A stretch of 64,000 bases of DNA from Streptomyces sp. CB02058 (GCF_001905505.1 NZ_LIPG01000006.1:62001-126000), one strand, 5' to 3'. Shown: positions 17,306 to 26,030, counted from the stretch's first letter. A program made the numbers and translations. The notes: generated by a model not told the origin, from the letters alone.

Positions 17306-18391
17306 TTGAAGCACCGACGCATATCCAGGAAGCGTGTGACCCTGGCCGGATCGGCCGTCCTCGCCCTGGTCGCGGCTGGAGTCACCTTCCAGTCCGCGAA
17401 CGCCAGTGATGACGTTCCCGAGTTCACCGCGCGCACCCTCACCGCTCACGCGGCCGGAAATCTCGCCTCCACCCTGCACAAGACCCTGGGCGGCGACACG
17501 GCGGGCGCCTACTACGACGCCGAGGCCGAGAACCTCGTCGTGAACGTCGTCGACGAGGCGGCGGCCGAGGAGGTCCGTCAGGCGGGCGGCAAGGCCAGAC
17601 TGGTTCAGCACACGCTCGCCGAGCTGACGACCGCCAGGCAGACCCTCGCCGACAAGGCCACCATCCCCGGTACCTCGTGGGCCGTCGACCCGGTCAGCAA
17701 CAAGGTCGTCGTCACCGCGGACCGCACCGTCGAAGGCGCGGCCTGGGACAAGCTCGGCAAGGTCGTCGAAGGTCTCGGCTCCAAGGCCGAACTCAAGAAG
17801 TCCGCAGGGGAGTTCAAGCCCCTCATCGCGGGCGGCGACGCGATCTGGGGCGGCGGTGGACGCTGCTCGCTGGGCTTCAACGTCGTCAAGGACGGCGAGC
17901 CCTACTTCCTGACCGCCGGCCACTGCACCGAGTCGATCACCAGCTGGTCCGACACACAGGGCGGCGCGGAGATCGGCGCCAACGAGGGCTCCAGCTTCCC
18001 CGACAACGACTACGGCCTGGTCAAGTACACTTCCGACGTGGAGCACCCCAGCGAGGTGGACCTCTACGACGGTTCCACCCAGGCGATCACCAAGGCGGGG
18101 GAGGCGACCGTCGGCATGTCGGTGACCCGCAGCGGCTCCACCACCCAGGTCCACGACGGTGAGGTCACCGCCCTGGACGCCACCGTCAACTACGGCAACG
18201 GCGACATCGTCAACGGCCTCATCCAGACCACGGTCTGCGCCGAGCCCGGCGACAGCGGCGGCTCGCTCTTCTCGGGCGACACCGCGATCGGCCTGACCTC
18301 GGGCGGCAGCGGCGACTGCTCATCGGGCGGCGAGACGTTCTTCCAGCCGGTGCCCGAGGCGCTGGCGGCGTACGGCGCCGAGATCGGCTGA
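17306..18391 (+). CDS. sprD: Streptogrisin D-like secreted serine protease precursor
   Basis: A 361-residue S1-family protease precursor. TTG 17306 is chosen because AGGAGG lies 7 bp ahead and the translation begins with a basic stretch (KHRRISRKR) and a signal helix. An alpha-lytic-type propeptide of about 140 residues follows; the mature enzyme starts IAGGDAIW at 174 and has 188 residues, as streptogrisin D does. The triad is H206 (TAGHC), D235 (NDYG) and S317 (GDSGG). GEPYFLTAGHCTES and QTTVCAEPGDSGG match SGPD from memory. It shares much of its catalytic domain with the sprB-like gene at 5232. A hairpin terminator follows. Confidence 0.93.
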   Translation: MKHRRISRKRVTLAGSAVLALVAAGVTFQSANASDDVPEFTARTLTAHAAGNLASTLHKTLGGDTAGAYYDAEAENLVVNVVDEAAAEEVRQAGGKARLVQHTLAELTTARQTLADKATIPGTSWAVDPVSNKVVVTADRTVEGAAWDKLGKVVEGLGSKAELKKSAGEFKPLIAGGDAIWGGGGRCSLGFNVVKDGEPYFLTAGHCTESITSWSDTQGGAEIGANEGSSFPDNDYGLVKYTSDVEHPSEVDLYDGSTQAITKAGEATVGMSVTRSGSTTQVHDGEVTALDATVNYGNGDIVNGLIQTTVCAEPGDSGGSLFSGDTAIGLTSGGSGDCSSGGETFFQPVPEALAAYGAEIG

Positions 18392-18420
18392 CGCCCGCCC
18401 GCTCCCGCGCGTGCTTCTGA

Positions 18421-18466
18421 GCGAAGGGTCCGCCCACCCCATGTCCGGGGTGGGCGGGCCCTTCGC
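18421..18466 (+). terminator. Hairpin terminator after the sprD-like gene
   Basis: 20-bp arms 18421-18440 and 18447-18466 with one G.U pair and a 6-nt loop, 29 bp after the protease stop. Confidence 0.8.
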
Positions 18467-18510
18467 CGCCGCGAGCACGTGCGTGCCGCGAACCCCACGA
18501 GCTCCGCGCC

Positions 18511-18876
18511 CTACGGCTCGATGAGGATCGAGTTGATCGGCGAGAGGTTCACCCACCACAGGTAGTCCGGCTGGAGGGCGGTCCCGCAGCCCGTGCCGTT
18601 GCCGCCCGTGCACAGCCGCACGGTCCAGCCGTCCGTCTGGTTGTTGTAGACCCAGTGGAAGTTCTCCTGGTTGTAGAGCTTGTGCACCCCGCGGGAGTAG
18701 TAGATGTTGGTCGGTTTGGTGGTCTTCTCGCTCTTGCCCTCGGGGTAGATGCACACGGCCCCGACGGGACAGTCGCTCTGTGCGGCGGACGCCGGACCCG
18801 CGCCGGCGGCCAGCAGCCCGGACGCGAGAGCGAGGGACGCGGCACCGCCCGCGAGCGCACGCTTGAAGTGGTTCAT
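18511..18876 (-). CDS. Secreted peptidase inhibitor I36-like protein
   Basis: A 121-residue secreted protein with an N-terminal signal peptide (KRALAGGAASLALASGLLAA, cleavage near ASA). The mature part starts DCPVGAVCIYPEGK and has four cysteines, a Cys-poor Tyr/Trp/Asn-rich beta fold (YNQENFHWVYNNQTDGW), and LCTGGNGTGCG. This pattern fits the small I36 family, whose founder SMPI from Streptomyces inhibits metallopeptidases, but many members are uncharacterised. ATG 18876 has GGAGGG 6 bp ahead. It is convergent with the sprD-like gene and shares the intergenic terminator zone. It could protect the colony from its own or foreign proteases. Confidence 0.65.
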   Translation of the reverse strand: MNHFKRALAGGAASLALASGLLAAGAGPASAAQSDCPVGAVCIYPEGKSEKTTKPTNIYYSRGVHKLYNQENFHWVYNNQTDGWTVRLCTGGNGTGCGTALQPDYLWWVNLSPINSILIEP

Positions 18877-18952
18877 CGGATTCCCTCCGTCGTGGTTTCC
18901 CTGCACCAGCAGGTTCCGGCCGCGGCCACCCGCCGCGCACCACACTTCGGCC

Positions 18953-19945
18953 TCAGCCAAATCGGCCGCCGAGCAGGCGGAGCCCCAGCGGCGTCACCGA
19001 GTGCAGGACGTGCCTGCCCGCCCGGCGGCTCGTCAGCAGGCCCGCGTCCCGCAGCACCGCCAGCTGCTGGCTCCCGCTGGGCAGGGAGATCCCCACCGCC
19101 GCCGCCAGCTCGGACGTCGTCCCGCACGTCTGCTCGGCGGCCTCCTTGAGCAGCGCCGCACGGGTGGGACCGAGCAGCCCGGTGAGTGGGGTGGCACCGG
19201 TGTCCGGCACCGGGAGCACCGTCTTGTCGACGGGGTAGACCAGTACGGGCCGCAGGGAGTCGTCGACGAGGCTGATCGGCCGCCGCCAGCAGAAGTACGA
19301 GGGCACGAGCAGCAGCCCCCGGCCCTCCAGGCGCAGATCCCGCTCGACCGGGTAGTCCACTTCGAGTACCGGCGGGCGCCACACCGCCATCGGCCGGAAA
19401 GTGGCGAGCAGCCCCCGTGTCCCGCCGGTCACCAGGGCTCGGGAGCGCCAGGCGACATCCGCGCTGACGGCCGCACCGATCCGCTCGCGCGCCGGATCGA
19501 GGAACGCCTCGTGGTAGACACGCAGTCCGCTTCCCAGCTGCTTCATCGCCTCCGCGTCACCCCGCGCGAGCGCCGCTCCGGCGAAGGGCTTCCCGCCCGA
19601 GGCCGCCAGCAGGCCCAGCTCGCGCCGGAGTTGCCGGCGCGGAGTCACCAGCACCCGCTCGACCCCGTCCCGCAGACCGGTGCTCCCGCCTTCGACGGGC
19701 GGGGTCAGGAAGTCCGGGATGTACGTGGCGTACGGCACCAGACTGCGCAGCGCCATCGCGGCACGGCGGGCCGGCCCGTCCCGTCCGAGCCGGTCGCGCA
19801 CCTCCCGGCGCCACGGACCGAAGGCGAGGACGCCGTCTCTCGTCTGAAGGCGGCACAGGCTGCACACGATCTCCCAGAGCGGATCGGGGCCCCGCGCGAG
19901 GCTGATCCGTTCCAGGTCCTGGCCGGTGAAGTGGATCCGTAACAC
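18953..19945 (-). CDS. ArsR/HTH-type transcriptional regulator
   Basis: A 330-residue regulator with the DNA-binding domain at the C-terminus: about 255-325 holds LLGPTRAALLKEAAEQTCGTT...LAAAVGISLPSGSQQLAVLRDAGLLTSRRAGRHVLHSVTPLG, a winged helix-turn-helix of the ArsR type. The 250-residue N-terminal part is a ligand or oligomerisation region typical of long streptomycete ArsR-like regulators. It lies directly upstream of the I36-like gene on the same strand, 76 bp away, but with no sign of coupling. Target unknown. Confidence 0.8.
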   Translation of the reverse strand: MLRIHFTGQDLERISLARGPDPLWEIVCSLCRLQTRDGVLAFGPWRREVRDRLGRDGPARRAAMALRSLVPYATYIPDFLTPPVEGGSTGLRDGVERVLVTPRRQLRRELGLLAASGGKPFAGAALARGDAEAMKQLGSGLRVYHEAFLDPARERIGAAVSADVAWRSRALVTGGTRGLLATFRPMAVWRPPVLEVDYPVERDLRLEGRGLLLVPSYFCWRRPISLVDDSLRPVLVYPVDKTVLPVPDTGATPLTGLLGPTRAALLKEAAEQTCGTTSELAAAVGISLPSGSQQLAVLRDAGLLTSRRAGRHVLHSVTPLGLRLLGGRFG

Positions 19946-20077
19946 GATGTCCCCCGCTGTTCGGACGCAGAGCCTGCGTACGGCCAGGCTGGGCCCTTCC
20001 CATGGACATACGGTTGATCCGGGATAAACGGTGCCGCCGCCCGACCGGGGCCGGGACGATCCGGGCGGCCCGTCGCG

Positions 20078-20653
20078 TCAGACCCGGGTGGTGTGCTGGT
20101 CCAGGAGGGCCCGCAGCCGGTCCAGGTCGCCGGCGTCCCGGGCGGCGCGCTTGGGAAGGACGTCGAGGCACATGATGTTGGGGTCCTTGCTGAGCAGGAC
20201 GAAGTGGTCCGGCGCCTCCCGGTAGCCCCGGAAGAGGGACCACTTCTGGGTCAGCGTGCTGTGGTCGTTCGTACAGCTCACGCCGGCCGGGGAGACGGTG
20301 ACCCGGTACTCGCCCTGCCACCCGACGAGCCGCTGCACCTGGGCGGCCTGGGTCCGCGGGTAGCCCCACACCATCAGGACGACGAACACGGTCAGAAGGG
20401 TCGAGACCGCGTCGGCACTTCCCCTGCCCGCGGTCGCGAGCAGCCACTGACCGGCCCACAGGCCGGCGAACGCCCAGCGCAGCACCAGCCCGGTCTTCTT
20501 GATCCGCGCGCGTACCCGGAGACCGGCCAGGGTGTCCGAAGGCTGCGGCAGATACGTCAGCCGGACGTCGGCGGCCTCGTCCACGGCCGCCCGGGGGACG
20601 TCTGCGCCGCCGTCGGTGCTGCCGGTACCTCTGCTGATGCCGCCCTCGGTCAT
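20078..20653 (-). CDS. YcxB-like domain membrane protein
   Basis: A 191-residue protein with two membrane helices around 58-100 (LVLRWAFAGLWAGQWLLA and VSTLLTVFVVLMVWG) followed by a cytoplasmic domain in which VTVSPAGVSCTNDHSTLTQKWSLFRGYREAPDHFVLL and LPKRA match the YcxB-like fold. Family function is not known. ATG 20653 has GGAGGG 4 bp upstream; the frame extends much further, but those codons are the antisense of the next gene. It stands alone between a regulator and a hypothetical gene. Confidence 0.75.
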   Translation of the reverse strand: MTEGGISRGTGSTDGGADVPRAAVDEAADVRLTYLPQPSDTLAGLRVRARIKKTGLVLRWAFAGLWAGQWLLATAGRGSADAVSTLLTVFVVLMVWGYPRTQAAQVQRLVGWQGEYRVTVSPAGVSCTNDHSTLTQKWSLFRGYREAPDHFVLLSKDPNIMCLDVLPKRAARDAGDLDRLRALLDQHTTRV

Positions 20654-20751
20654 GGAGCCCTCCCCGGTGTCGCTGCCGCGATGAGCCGTGATCGTAGCGG
20701 CAGGCCCGGCCGTCCGGCATGCGAGGAGCCGGACTGCCGGGCCCGCGCCGT

Positions 20752-21264
20752 TCAGGAGGCCACCGACTCCAGGTGGTACGTGGTGTCGACCCAGAAGCCG
20801 TTCGTGGCCCTGGCCTTGATCTCCAGTACGTACTGGCCGGGAAGCAGCGGCGAGACACCGCCCCAGATACCCCACGCGTAGCGCTGCGTCAGCCCCGTCC
20901 TGAACGGTGCGGTGAACTCCCGCAGCGGCAACGCGATGCCGTTGAGCGACGCGGTGGCTTCCGCCACCTGCATCGATCGCGGCACCCTCGAGTACGAGCG
21001 GGTGTGCTGCATGTTGAGCACCGGGAAGAAGACCGGCCGGTCCGAGGGGAGCGCACACCGCCGCACGACACGGCCACCGTAGGTTCCGGCCAGGAACCAC
21101 AGGTCGTCCGGCTGGTTCCAGGCGGCGTGCTCACCCGTCGTGTCCTCGACCGGGCTACGGCCCTCGGGGGCGGCCAGTGCCCACTGCCACCACCGGCCCG
21201 CGAGCCTTCCGCCCTCTTCACCGCTCAGCTTCCACTCGCTGTCGACCGACCCCGTACCGCTCAT
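20752..21264 (-). CDS. Conserved hypothetical protein
   Basis: A 170-residue cytoplasmic protein of unknown function. It opens with a WWQWAL segment, then AAWNQPDDLWFLAGTYGGRVVRRCALPSDRPVFFPVLN, a middle ATASLNG...PLREF and a C-terminal beta-rich LLPGQYVLEIKARATNGFWVDTTYHL. The LAGTYGG and PVFFPVLN blocks look conserved and might belong to a beta-sandwich, but no named domain was recognised. No signal peptide or helix is present. It is preceded by its own short leader and separated by 98 bp from the YcxB-like gene. Confidence 0.65.
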   Translation of the reverse strand: MSGTGSVDSEWKLSGEEGGRLAGRWWQWALAAPEGRSPVEDTTGEHAAWNQPDDLWFLAGTYGGRVVRRCALPSDRPVFFPVLNMQHTRSYSRVPRSMQVAEATASLNGIALPLREFTAPFRTGLTQRYAWGIWGGVSPLLPGQYVLEIKARATNGFWVDTTYHLESVAS

Positions 21265-21361
21265 GACACCCCTCCCGCGCGGCCCCTGACGCGGGGCCCG
21301 TCCCGAACGAGCAGACAGTACCCGGGCGAACGACCGGCTCTCCGTCGGCCTCCACGTCGAC

Positions 21362-22030
21362 TCAGGCGGCGGGCGAGGGCGATGCCTCGACCACGGGGTC
21401 CTTGGCGAGGGGGTCGTTCTCGCAGCCGAGTGCCTCGGTGGCCCTGCGGGTCATGAGGTAGAGGAAGGTGACCTGCTGGTCCACCGTCCTCTGCTCGACG
21501 TCGGTGCCGATGAGGAGGGTGTTGGAGACCTGCCCCTCGAGCATGACCTTGGCGGACGGGTCCCCGAGGTCACCCGGCATCCTGCAGGGTACGGTGAGCT
21601 TCGCGTTGATGTCGTTGGCCTGGACGGTTGCGCCGTTCAGGTCGTAGTGACGGACCTGCCCCGGCAGTTCGTTCGCCTCGTCGAGGGGCAGCCAGCCGAA
21701 CTCCAGGCTCACCGTGCGCGCTCCGGTGGCCGCCTCCGGGCGGTACGAGCACATGCGCAGCGGGAGCGCGGACTTCTCCGCGCCGCCCGGCTTCAGCCAG
21801 TTCTCCATGCTCTCGACGAGATCGCCGTCGTCGTTGGAGATCTCCGTCCTGATGTCGTTCCCGCCGACCAGCCCGCGCAGCGACGTGCTCTCGGCGGAAT
21901 CCTGGCCGAGCCGGCACAGCTCGCCGTTCGACCGGGGCTCGGCGGTGTCACCGGACGTGCACCCGGACACCGCGATCGCCAGCGACACCACCGCACACGC
22001 GACAGCCGTACCGCCGCGCCCGCTAACCAA
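21362..22030 (-). CDS. Putative lipoprotein of a type VII-like operon
   Basis: A probable 222-residue lipoprotein: the segment VACAVVSLAIAVSGC gives a lipobox with Cys about 24 residues from the start, followed by a Cys-containing domain (ELCRLGQDSAES, LRMCSYRPEA, VPCRMPGD, LGCEND), a four-Cys pattern typical of disulfide-bonded secreted domains. TTG 22030 is taken as start because it overlaps the stop of the upstream gene by 8 bp; an in-frame ATG at 22120 would overlap by about 100 bp. It is the last gene of the operon with the WXG100-like proteins, so it may be displayed outside the cell with them. Confidence 0.6.
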   Translation of the reverse strand: MVSGRGGTAVACAVVSLAIAVSGCTSGDTAEPRSNGELCRLGQDSAESTSLRGLVGGNDIRTEISNDDGDLVESMENWLKPGGAEKSALPLRMCSYRPEAATGARTVSLEFGWLPLDEANELPGQVRHYDLNGATVQANDINAKLTVPCRMPGDLGDPSAKVMLEGQVSNTLLIGTDVEQRTVDQQVTFLYLMTRRATEALGCENDPLAKDPVVEASPSPAA

Positions 22031-24173
22031 GGTGGGCTTCCGCGGCCGAGCGCCCGCTGGAGTATCCGCCGTTCGCCTCGTCCTTGGCCGTGGTGTGAGC
22101 CCCGCTGCCGGAGATCCCATTCTGTTCTCCCCACTTGTCCATGAGCTTGTTCGTTCCGTCCTTTCCCTTGGAGTAGTTCTCGCTGGAATCCTGCTTGCCC
22201 TGCTCCTCGGCCGCGTCGGTGACGTCCTTCGTCCAGTCGTACTTGACGGAGTCGATCAGCGCTCCACCCGCGGTGCCCACGATGGGGATCTCGCCTATGA
22301 GCCCGTTGGCCCCGATGGCTGAGTACTCAGCGGTGTCCTCGGCCCATTCGACCCGGTCCTCCTCCTTGTCCTTGTAGACGTCGGCGCCGATGCCGTTCAT
22401 GGCCCCCATGGCCGTTCCGACTTCGTGTCCGCGGTGGTTCCAGTCCGCGCTCACACCATGGGCGGGGTCACCGCTGAACCTGGGCGCCTCGGCGAGGACG
22501 TCCGCCGAATAGGCCCGCTCCGCTTCGTACAGCAGGGAGAAGGAGGGCGCGTCGTCCGCGATGCCCCGCATCACGCGGATGAGGCTTCCCTGGCCGACGG
22601 CGATGTGGGACTTGTCGCCCGATCCGTAGATGGAGTCCTGGCCGCCGGAGCCGCCGTAGTTCGAGTCCTCACCGTTGAGAATGATGTGGGTGTCGGAGAC
22701 GTAGTCCGCCATCGCCTTGGCCATCGGCTGGCGCAGGTTCTCCAGGTCCTCCGGGAACTCGTCGCCGCCCATCTCGCTGTCCAGGTAGCGGATGGCGTTG
22801 TGCATGACACGCGCCTGGCCCTCGCTGTGCGGACCGGCCTCGCCCAGCTTCTCTCCCGGCTCGTGCCCGGTGGCGGCGGCCTGGATGGCCGCTCCCAGCC
22901 CCGTGGCCTTGCCCTGGTCCTCGACGTCCATGACCGCGCCGGGGCCCGAGAAGTACTCGTCGGGCCATTCCTTGCGTTCCGTCAGCAGGTACTTGAGGTG
23001 CTCGTTCTTGTTTCCCTCGGCCTCCGGGTCGAGGAAGTACGTCGCCGCTTCCGGGTCCTTGCTCATGATGCCCAGGAGCCCGTCCAGCGGGTCGTTCTCC
23101 AGGGTGGGGCGGCTGGAGTCGACGTGGTGCAGCCAGACGTTCGGGTTGGCCTTCTCGGCGGCGATGACGTCGTTCGCGACGTCGTTGAGGAACTGCTTCC
23201 CGTAACCGTTGCCGTGCTGCATGAGGGTGACCGCGGTCTGGTAGCCGTTCACCGGCCGCAGATTGTCGCCCATGTTGTCCGTGCCGATGTCCTTGAGCCC
23301 CTCGACGAAGGGCTTGTAGGCGTAACCGGACGGATCCTTCGTGCCCGAGGCGACGGTGTTCGCCAGGCTGGTGTTGATCGAGTCGTAGAGCTTCTGGTCC
23401 GCCTTCGAAGCGCCCCGTTCGTTGGCCGCGAGCTCCATCTTGTCGGCCAGCTCCAAGGTGCCTTTCGCGCCGAGGCCGTGGATGTAGGCCTCGCTGAAAT
23501 GCTGGTCCTTGGAGTTCTCGTTCATGATGTCCCGGTACTGCTTCAGCTCCTTCTCGGAAGCATCGCCGGAACGGACCTTCTCCGTGAGGTTGAGCGCTTC
23601 GACGGCCTCGACGTCGTTCACCGGGTTCGCGTTGAATCCGAAGGGGCCCGGCTTGTCGGCCCCCGACGCCTGCAGCAGGGCCACCTTGATGTCGTGATCG
23701 TATTCCGTCACGGCCTTGACCGCGTCGGCGATCTTCTGGGTGTAGGAATTCTCGACGTTCCGGAGTTCGGGGTCGTGCTGGATGGTGTATTTCGTCTGCG
23801 CGTCGACCTTGCTGAAGTCATAGCTCGCGGTGCCCTGGCCCGAAACCTTCATCCCGGCTTCCTTGGCCTCCGTCACCGCGGACTTGACCCGGCCGATCAG
23901 CTCGGTGAGCTGTCCATGGGCGTCGCGAAGGAGTGACTCCATCGCCTTCGCCTCTTTTTGCGCGGCGTCGTACTCATTGCGCGTCATCGAGAAGTTCGTC
24001 GAGGAGACGGAGGCGCTCTCACCCGTCCAGAGCTGCCCCTTGGATATGCTCTGCACGTCGTCCTCGTACAGGTCTTCCAGCGTCTTGAACTTGCCCGCCA
24101 TCGTCTTCCAGCCGTCCGCGGCCGTGGTGAGCACGGACAGCTTTATCTGCATGATCTCTTCGTACGTAGGCAT
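22023..24173 (-). CDS. Large WXG100-like / type VII-associated protein
   Basis: A 716-residue protein without signal peptide. The N-terminal 110 residues are helical and look like a WXG100-type hairpin: TTAADGWKTMAGKFKTLEDLYEDDV and a WTG turn (GQLWTGESA), then a heptad-rich arm. The remainder is acidic, rich in Lys/Glu/Asp, with repeated NP, DGLLGIMSKDPEAATYFLDPE and LKYLLTER motifs resembling the DUF6571-type proteins of Streptomyces. This is the layout of large substrates exported by ESX/type VII systems. Function beyond secretion is unknown. ATG 24173 follows the upstream gene by 9 bp. Base composition is lower in GC than neighbours. Confidence 0.65.
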   Translation of the reverse strand: MPTYEEIMQIKLSVLTTAADGWKTMAGKFKTLEDLYEDDVQSISKGQLWTGESASVSSTNFSMTRNEYDAAQKEAKAMESLLRDAHGQLTELIGRVKSAVTEAKEAGMKVSGQGTASYDFSKVDAQTKYTIQHDPELRNVENSYTQKIADAVKAVTEYDHDIKVALLQASGADKPGPFGFNANPVNDVEAVEALNLTEKVRSGDASEKELKQYRDIMNENSKDQHFSEAYIHGLGAKGTLELADKMELAANERGASKADQKLYDSINTSLANTVASGTKDPSGYAYKPFVEGLKDIGTDNMGDNLRPVNGYQTAVTLMQHGNGYGKQFLNDVANDVIAAEKANPNVWLHHVDSSRPTLENDPLDGLLGIMSKDPEAATYFLDPEAEGNKNEHLKYLLTERKEWPDEYFSGPGAVMDVEDQGKATGLGAAIQAAATGHEPGEKLGEAGPHSEGQARVMHNAIRYLDSEMGGDEFPEDLENLRQPMAKAMADYVSDTHIILNGEDSNYGGSGGQDSIYGSGDKSHIAVGQGSLIRVMRGIADDAPSFSLLYEAERAYSADVLAEAPRFSGDPAHGVSADWNHRGHEVGTAMGAMNGIGADVYKDKEEDRVEWAEDTAEYSAIGANGLIGEIPIVGTAGGALIDSVKYDWTKDVTDAAEEQGKQDSSENYSKGKDGTNKLMDKWGEQNGISGSGAHTTAKDEANGGYSSGRSAAEAHLG

Positions 24174-24182
24174 CGGTTCCCC

Positions 24183-24638
24183 CTAGATACCCGACACCTT
24201 GGACGACTTCACCGGCGCGAAGCCGGCCTCGGTCTCCAAGTCGTTGTTGCTGAAAAGGACGGCCGTGTCGCGGAGCGCCGACTTCTCCTGGCTCAGGCGC
24301 CCCATCAGCCTTTTGACCTGCTCGTCCCACTGGTGGTGGGCCTTCTTCAGTCCGGTGGCCGTTTCCCATCCCGTGAACTCGGCGATGGCGCCGCGGACCG
24401 ACTCGTCGGCGGCGTCGGCGGCGGTCCTGGTCCCCGGCTCGATGTTGTTCTCGATGCTGTTCGCCGCCTTCTTCTTCTTGGCGGGCGTGGTGGCCAGGTC
24501 CGGGGAGCTGCTGCTGCCCAGCAAGGGCGGCTGCGGGGTGGCCCCTTGGTCGGCGGGGAGCTGGTTCAACCGCGTCTGCGACGAGTGGCGCTCGGCCACC
24601 TCGCCCTTCTGCTGAGCCCACTCTTCCTCGAACGACAC
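24183..24638 (-). CDS. Small WXG100-like partner protein
   Basis: A 151-residue acidic and helical protein. A disordered N-terminal half (RHSSQTRLNQLPADQ, STPPLLGSSSSPDLATTPAKKKK-like Pro/Ser region) leads to a C-terminal coiled-coil part, VRGAIAEFTGWETATGLKKAHHQWDEQVKRLMGRLSQEKSALRDTAVLF, resembling an ESX small partner. The gene starts the three-gene operon, and the large protein begins 9 bp after its stop. GTG 24638 follows AAGGGGG by 3 bp; another GTG at 24659 is possible. I infer an ESX-type heterodimer with its neighbour; the core type VII machinery (EccC etc.) is not in this window. Confidence 0.6.
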   Translation of the reverse strand: MSFEEEWAQQKGEVAERHSSQTRLNQLPADQGATPQPPLLGSSSSPDLATTPAKKKKAANSIENNIEPGTRTAADAADESVRGAIAEFTGWETATGLKKAHHQWDEQVKRLMGRLSQEKSALRDTAVLFSNNDLETEAGFAPVKSSKVSGI

Positions 24639-24886
24639 GGGTCCCCCTTGCTGCGCCACGCTCTGCCGGACTGTTCAGGTGGCTCACTCTACCGAGTGAC
24701 CCACCCCCGGAGCGCCGGTGGCATTGCACATGTAACCGACCCCACGCGCACCGTATTTGCTGGCCTCCGTCCTCTCCGGCGCCCTTCGGGGCAGGGTGTT
24801 TTCCGTCCTGCGAATTCGCAGGAGCGCCACAGTGTGCGGGACGTGTGAAGTCCGCCGTGCCCGCCACCCGGCCGGGCGGAGATCCG

Positions 24887-25933
24887 TCAGCCGTGCGCGC
24901 CGTTCCCCGGGGCGGTGGGCGCCGGCTCCGGGATGCCGTCCCGGTCCCGGCGGCGCATCGACAGCAGCAGGGTCAGAGCCGTACCCACCACCGCCCAGGC
25001 GGAGAGCACCAGCAGGGGGCCGGTGACCGCGTTGCCGTGGAAGTACGCGATCGAGCGGGCCACCCAGGTTCCCGCGCCGGGTGGCAGCGCGGGGCCGATC
25101 GCCCGCCAGAAGTCCGGCAGCATCGGCAGCGGGAACGCGCCGCCCGCGCTCGGGTTGCCCGCGATCACGATGAGCAGGACGGCGAGGCCGATGCCGACGA
25201 TGCCGGTGAGCGCCTCCAGGGCGAGCGTGATCATGCCGACGGCGAAGACGACCAGGGCGCCCAGACCGGCCAGGGCCCACACGCTGCCCGGCAGGGCGCC
25301 GAGGATCGGCCCGATGATCACGGCCCCGCCGATCCCGCCCGCGATCGAGTACAGCGCCATCACGGCGGTGCGGATCGCCGCTCGCTGCCGGTTGGCGGGC
25401 TTGGTGCCCGCGCTGATCGCCAGGATGGAGGCGCAGAGGTAGCCGCCGACGCACCAGCCCACGACCAGGTAGAACGAGGAGAGCCCGTCGAAGTCGTCGG
25501 GGGAGGCGGGAGCCACGTCCACGGTCCGCAGCGCGCGCTTCCGGGGCGTCTCCACCTGCTCGACGATCGATTCCAGGGACGTGGCCAGCACGGTGCCGCC
25601 GCCGGAGGCGACGAGCAGGGTGTCGGTCCTCCCCGTGGGGCCGACGATCAGGGCGCCGTCGATGTCGCGGTTCTCGATCTGCCGGCGGGCCTCGGCGGCG
25701 TCGGAGACCGCGCGGGTGTCCAGCGGGCCGCCCGGCAGGCCGCCCAGCTGGGTGACGAGCTGCCCGGACACCTGCTGAGGGGCGACCACTCCGAAGGGGA
25801 CGTCCGTCGGGTCCGGCCTGTGCAGGGCGCCGACGTAGGAGGCGATGAACAGCAGCTGCAGTCCCAGTACGCCGATGACCAGCAGTGCGGCCCGTGCGGT
25901 GACGGCGTTCTTCACCTCGTCAGCGAAAGTCAT
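24887..25933 (-). CDS. ABC-2/YhgE-type membrane protein (DUF3533-like)
   Basis: A 348-residue membrane protein with an N-terminal helix (ALLVIGVLGLQLLFIASYVGA), a large extracytoplasmic domain (30-165, PFGVVAPQQVSGQL...IDGALIVGPTGRTDTLLVASGGG) and at least five C-terminal helices (165-330, ending LSAWAVVGTALTLLL). This is the layout of YhgE/Pip-like and ABC-2 permeases (DUF3533 type). No ATPase gene is next to it. It is divergently placed from dnaE2, sharing the 156-bp intergenic region that holds the SOS-box-like site. Exported substrate unknown. Confidence 0.8.
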   Translation of the reverse strand: MTFADEVKNAVTARAALLVIGVLGLQLLFIASYVGALHRPDPTDVPFGVVAPQQVSGQLVTQLGGLPGGPLDTRAVSDAAEARRQIENRDIDGALIVGPTGRTDTLLVASGGGTVLATSLESIVEQVETPRKRALRTVDVAPASPDDFDGLSSFYLVVGWCVGGYLCASILAISAGTKPANRQRAAIRTAVMALYSIAGGIGGAVIIGPILGALPGSVWALAGLGALVVFAVGMITLALEALTGIVGIGLAVLLIVIAGNPSAGGAFPLPMLPDFWRAIGPALPPGAGTWVARSIAYFHGNAVTGPLLVLSAWAVVGTALTLLLSMRRRDRDGIPEPAPTAPGNGAHG

Positions 25934-26014
25934 GCCCCCACGCTCCGGGGAGAGGGCTGTACGCGCAGTCGGGGGCGGGCCGAATGGCGGAGGGGGTGGC
26001 CGCCCATCCGGTTA

Positions 26015-26030
26015 TCGTACGAACGTTCGA
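26015..26030 (+). promoter_or_regulatory. LexA SOS-box-like site before dnaE2
   Basis: TCGTAC-GAAC-GTTCGA matches the actinobacterial LexA consensus TCGAAC-N4-GTTCGA at 11 of 12 fixed positions. It lies 59 bp upstream of the dnaE2 start, where LexA repression of a damage-inducible mutasome gene is expected. Confidence 0.8.
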
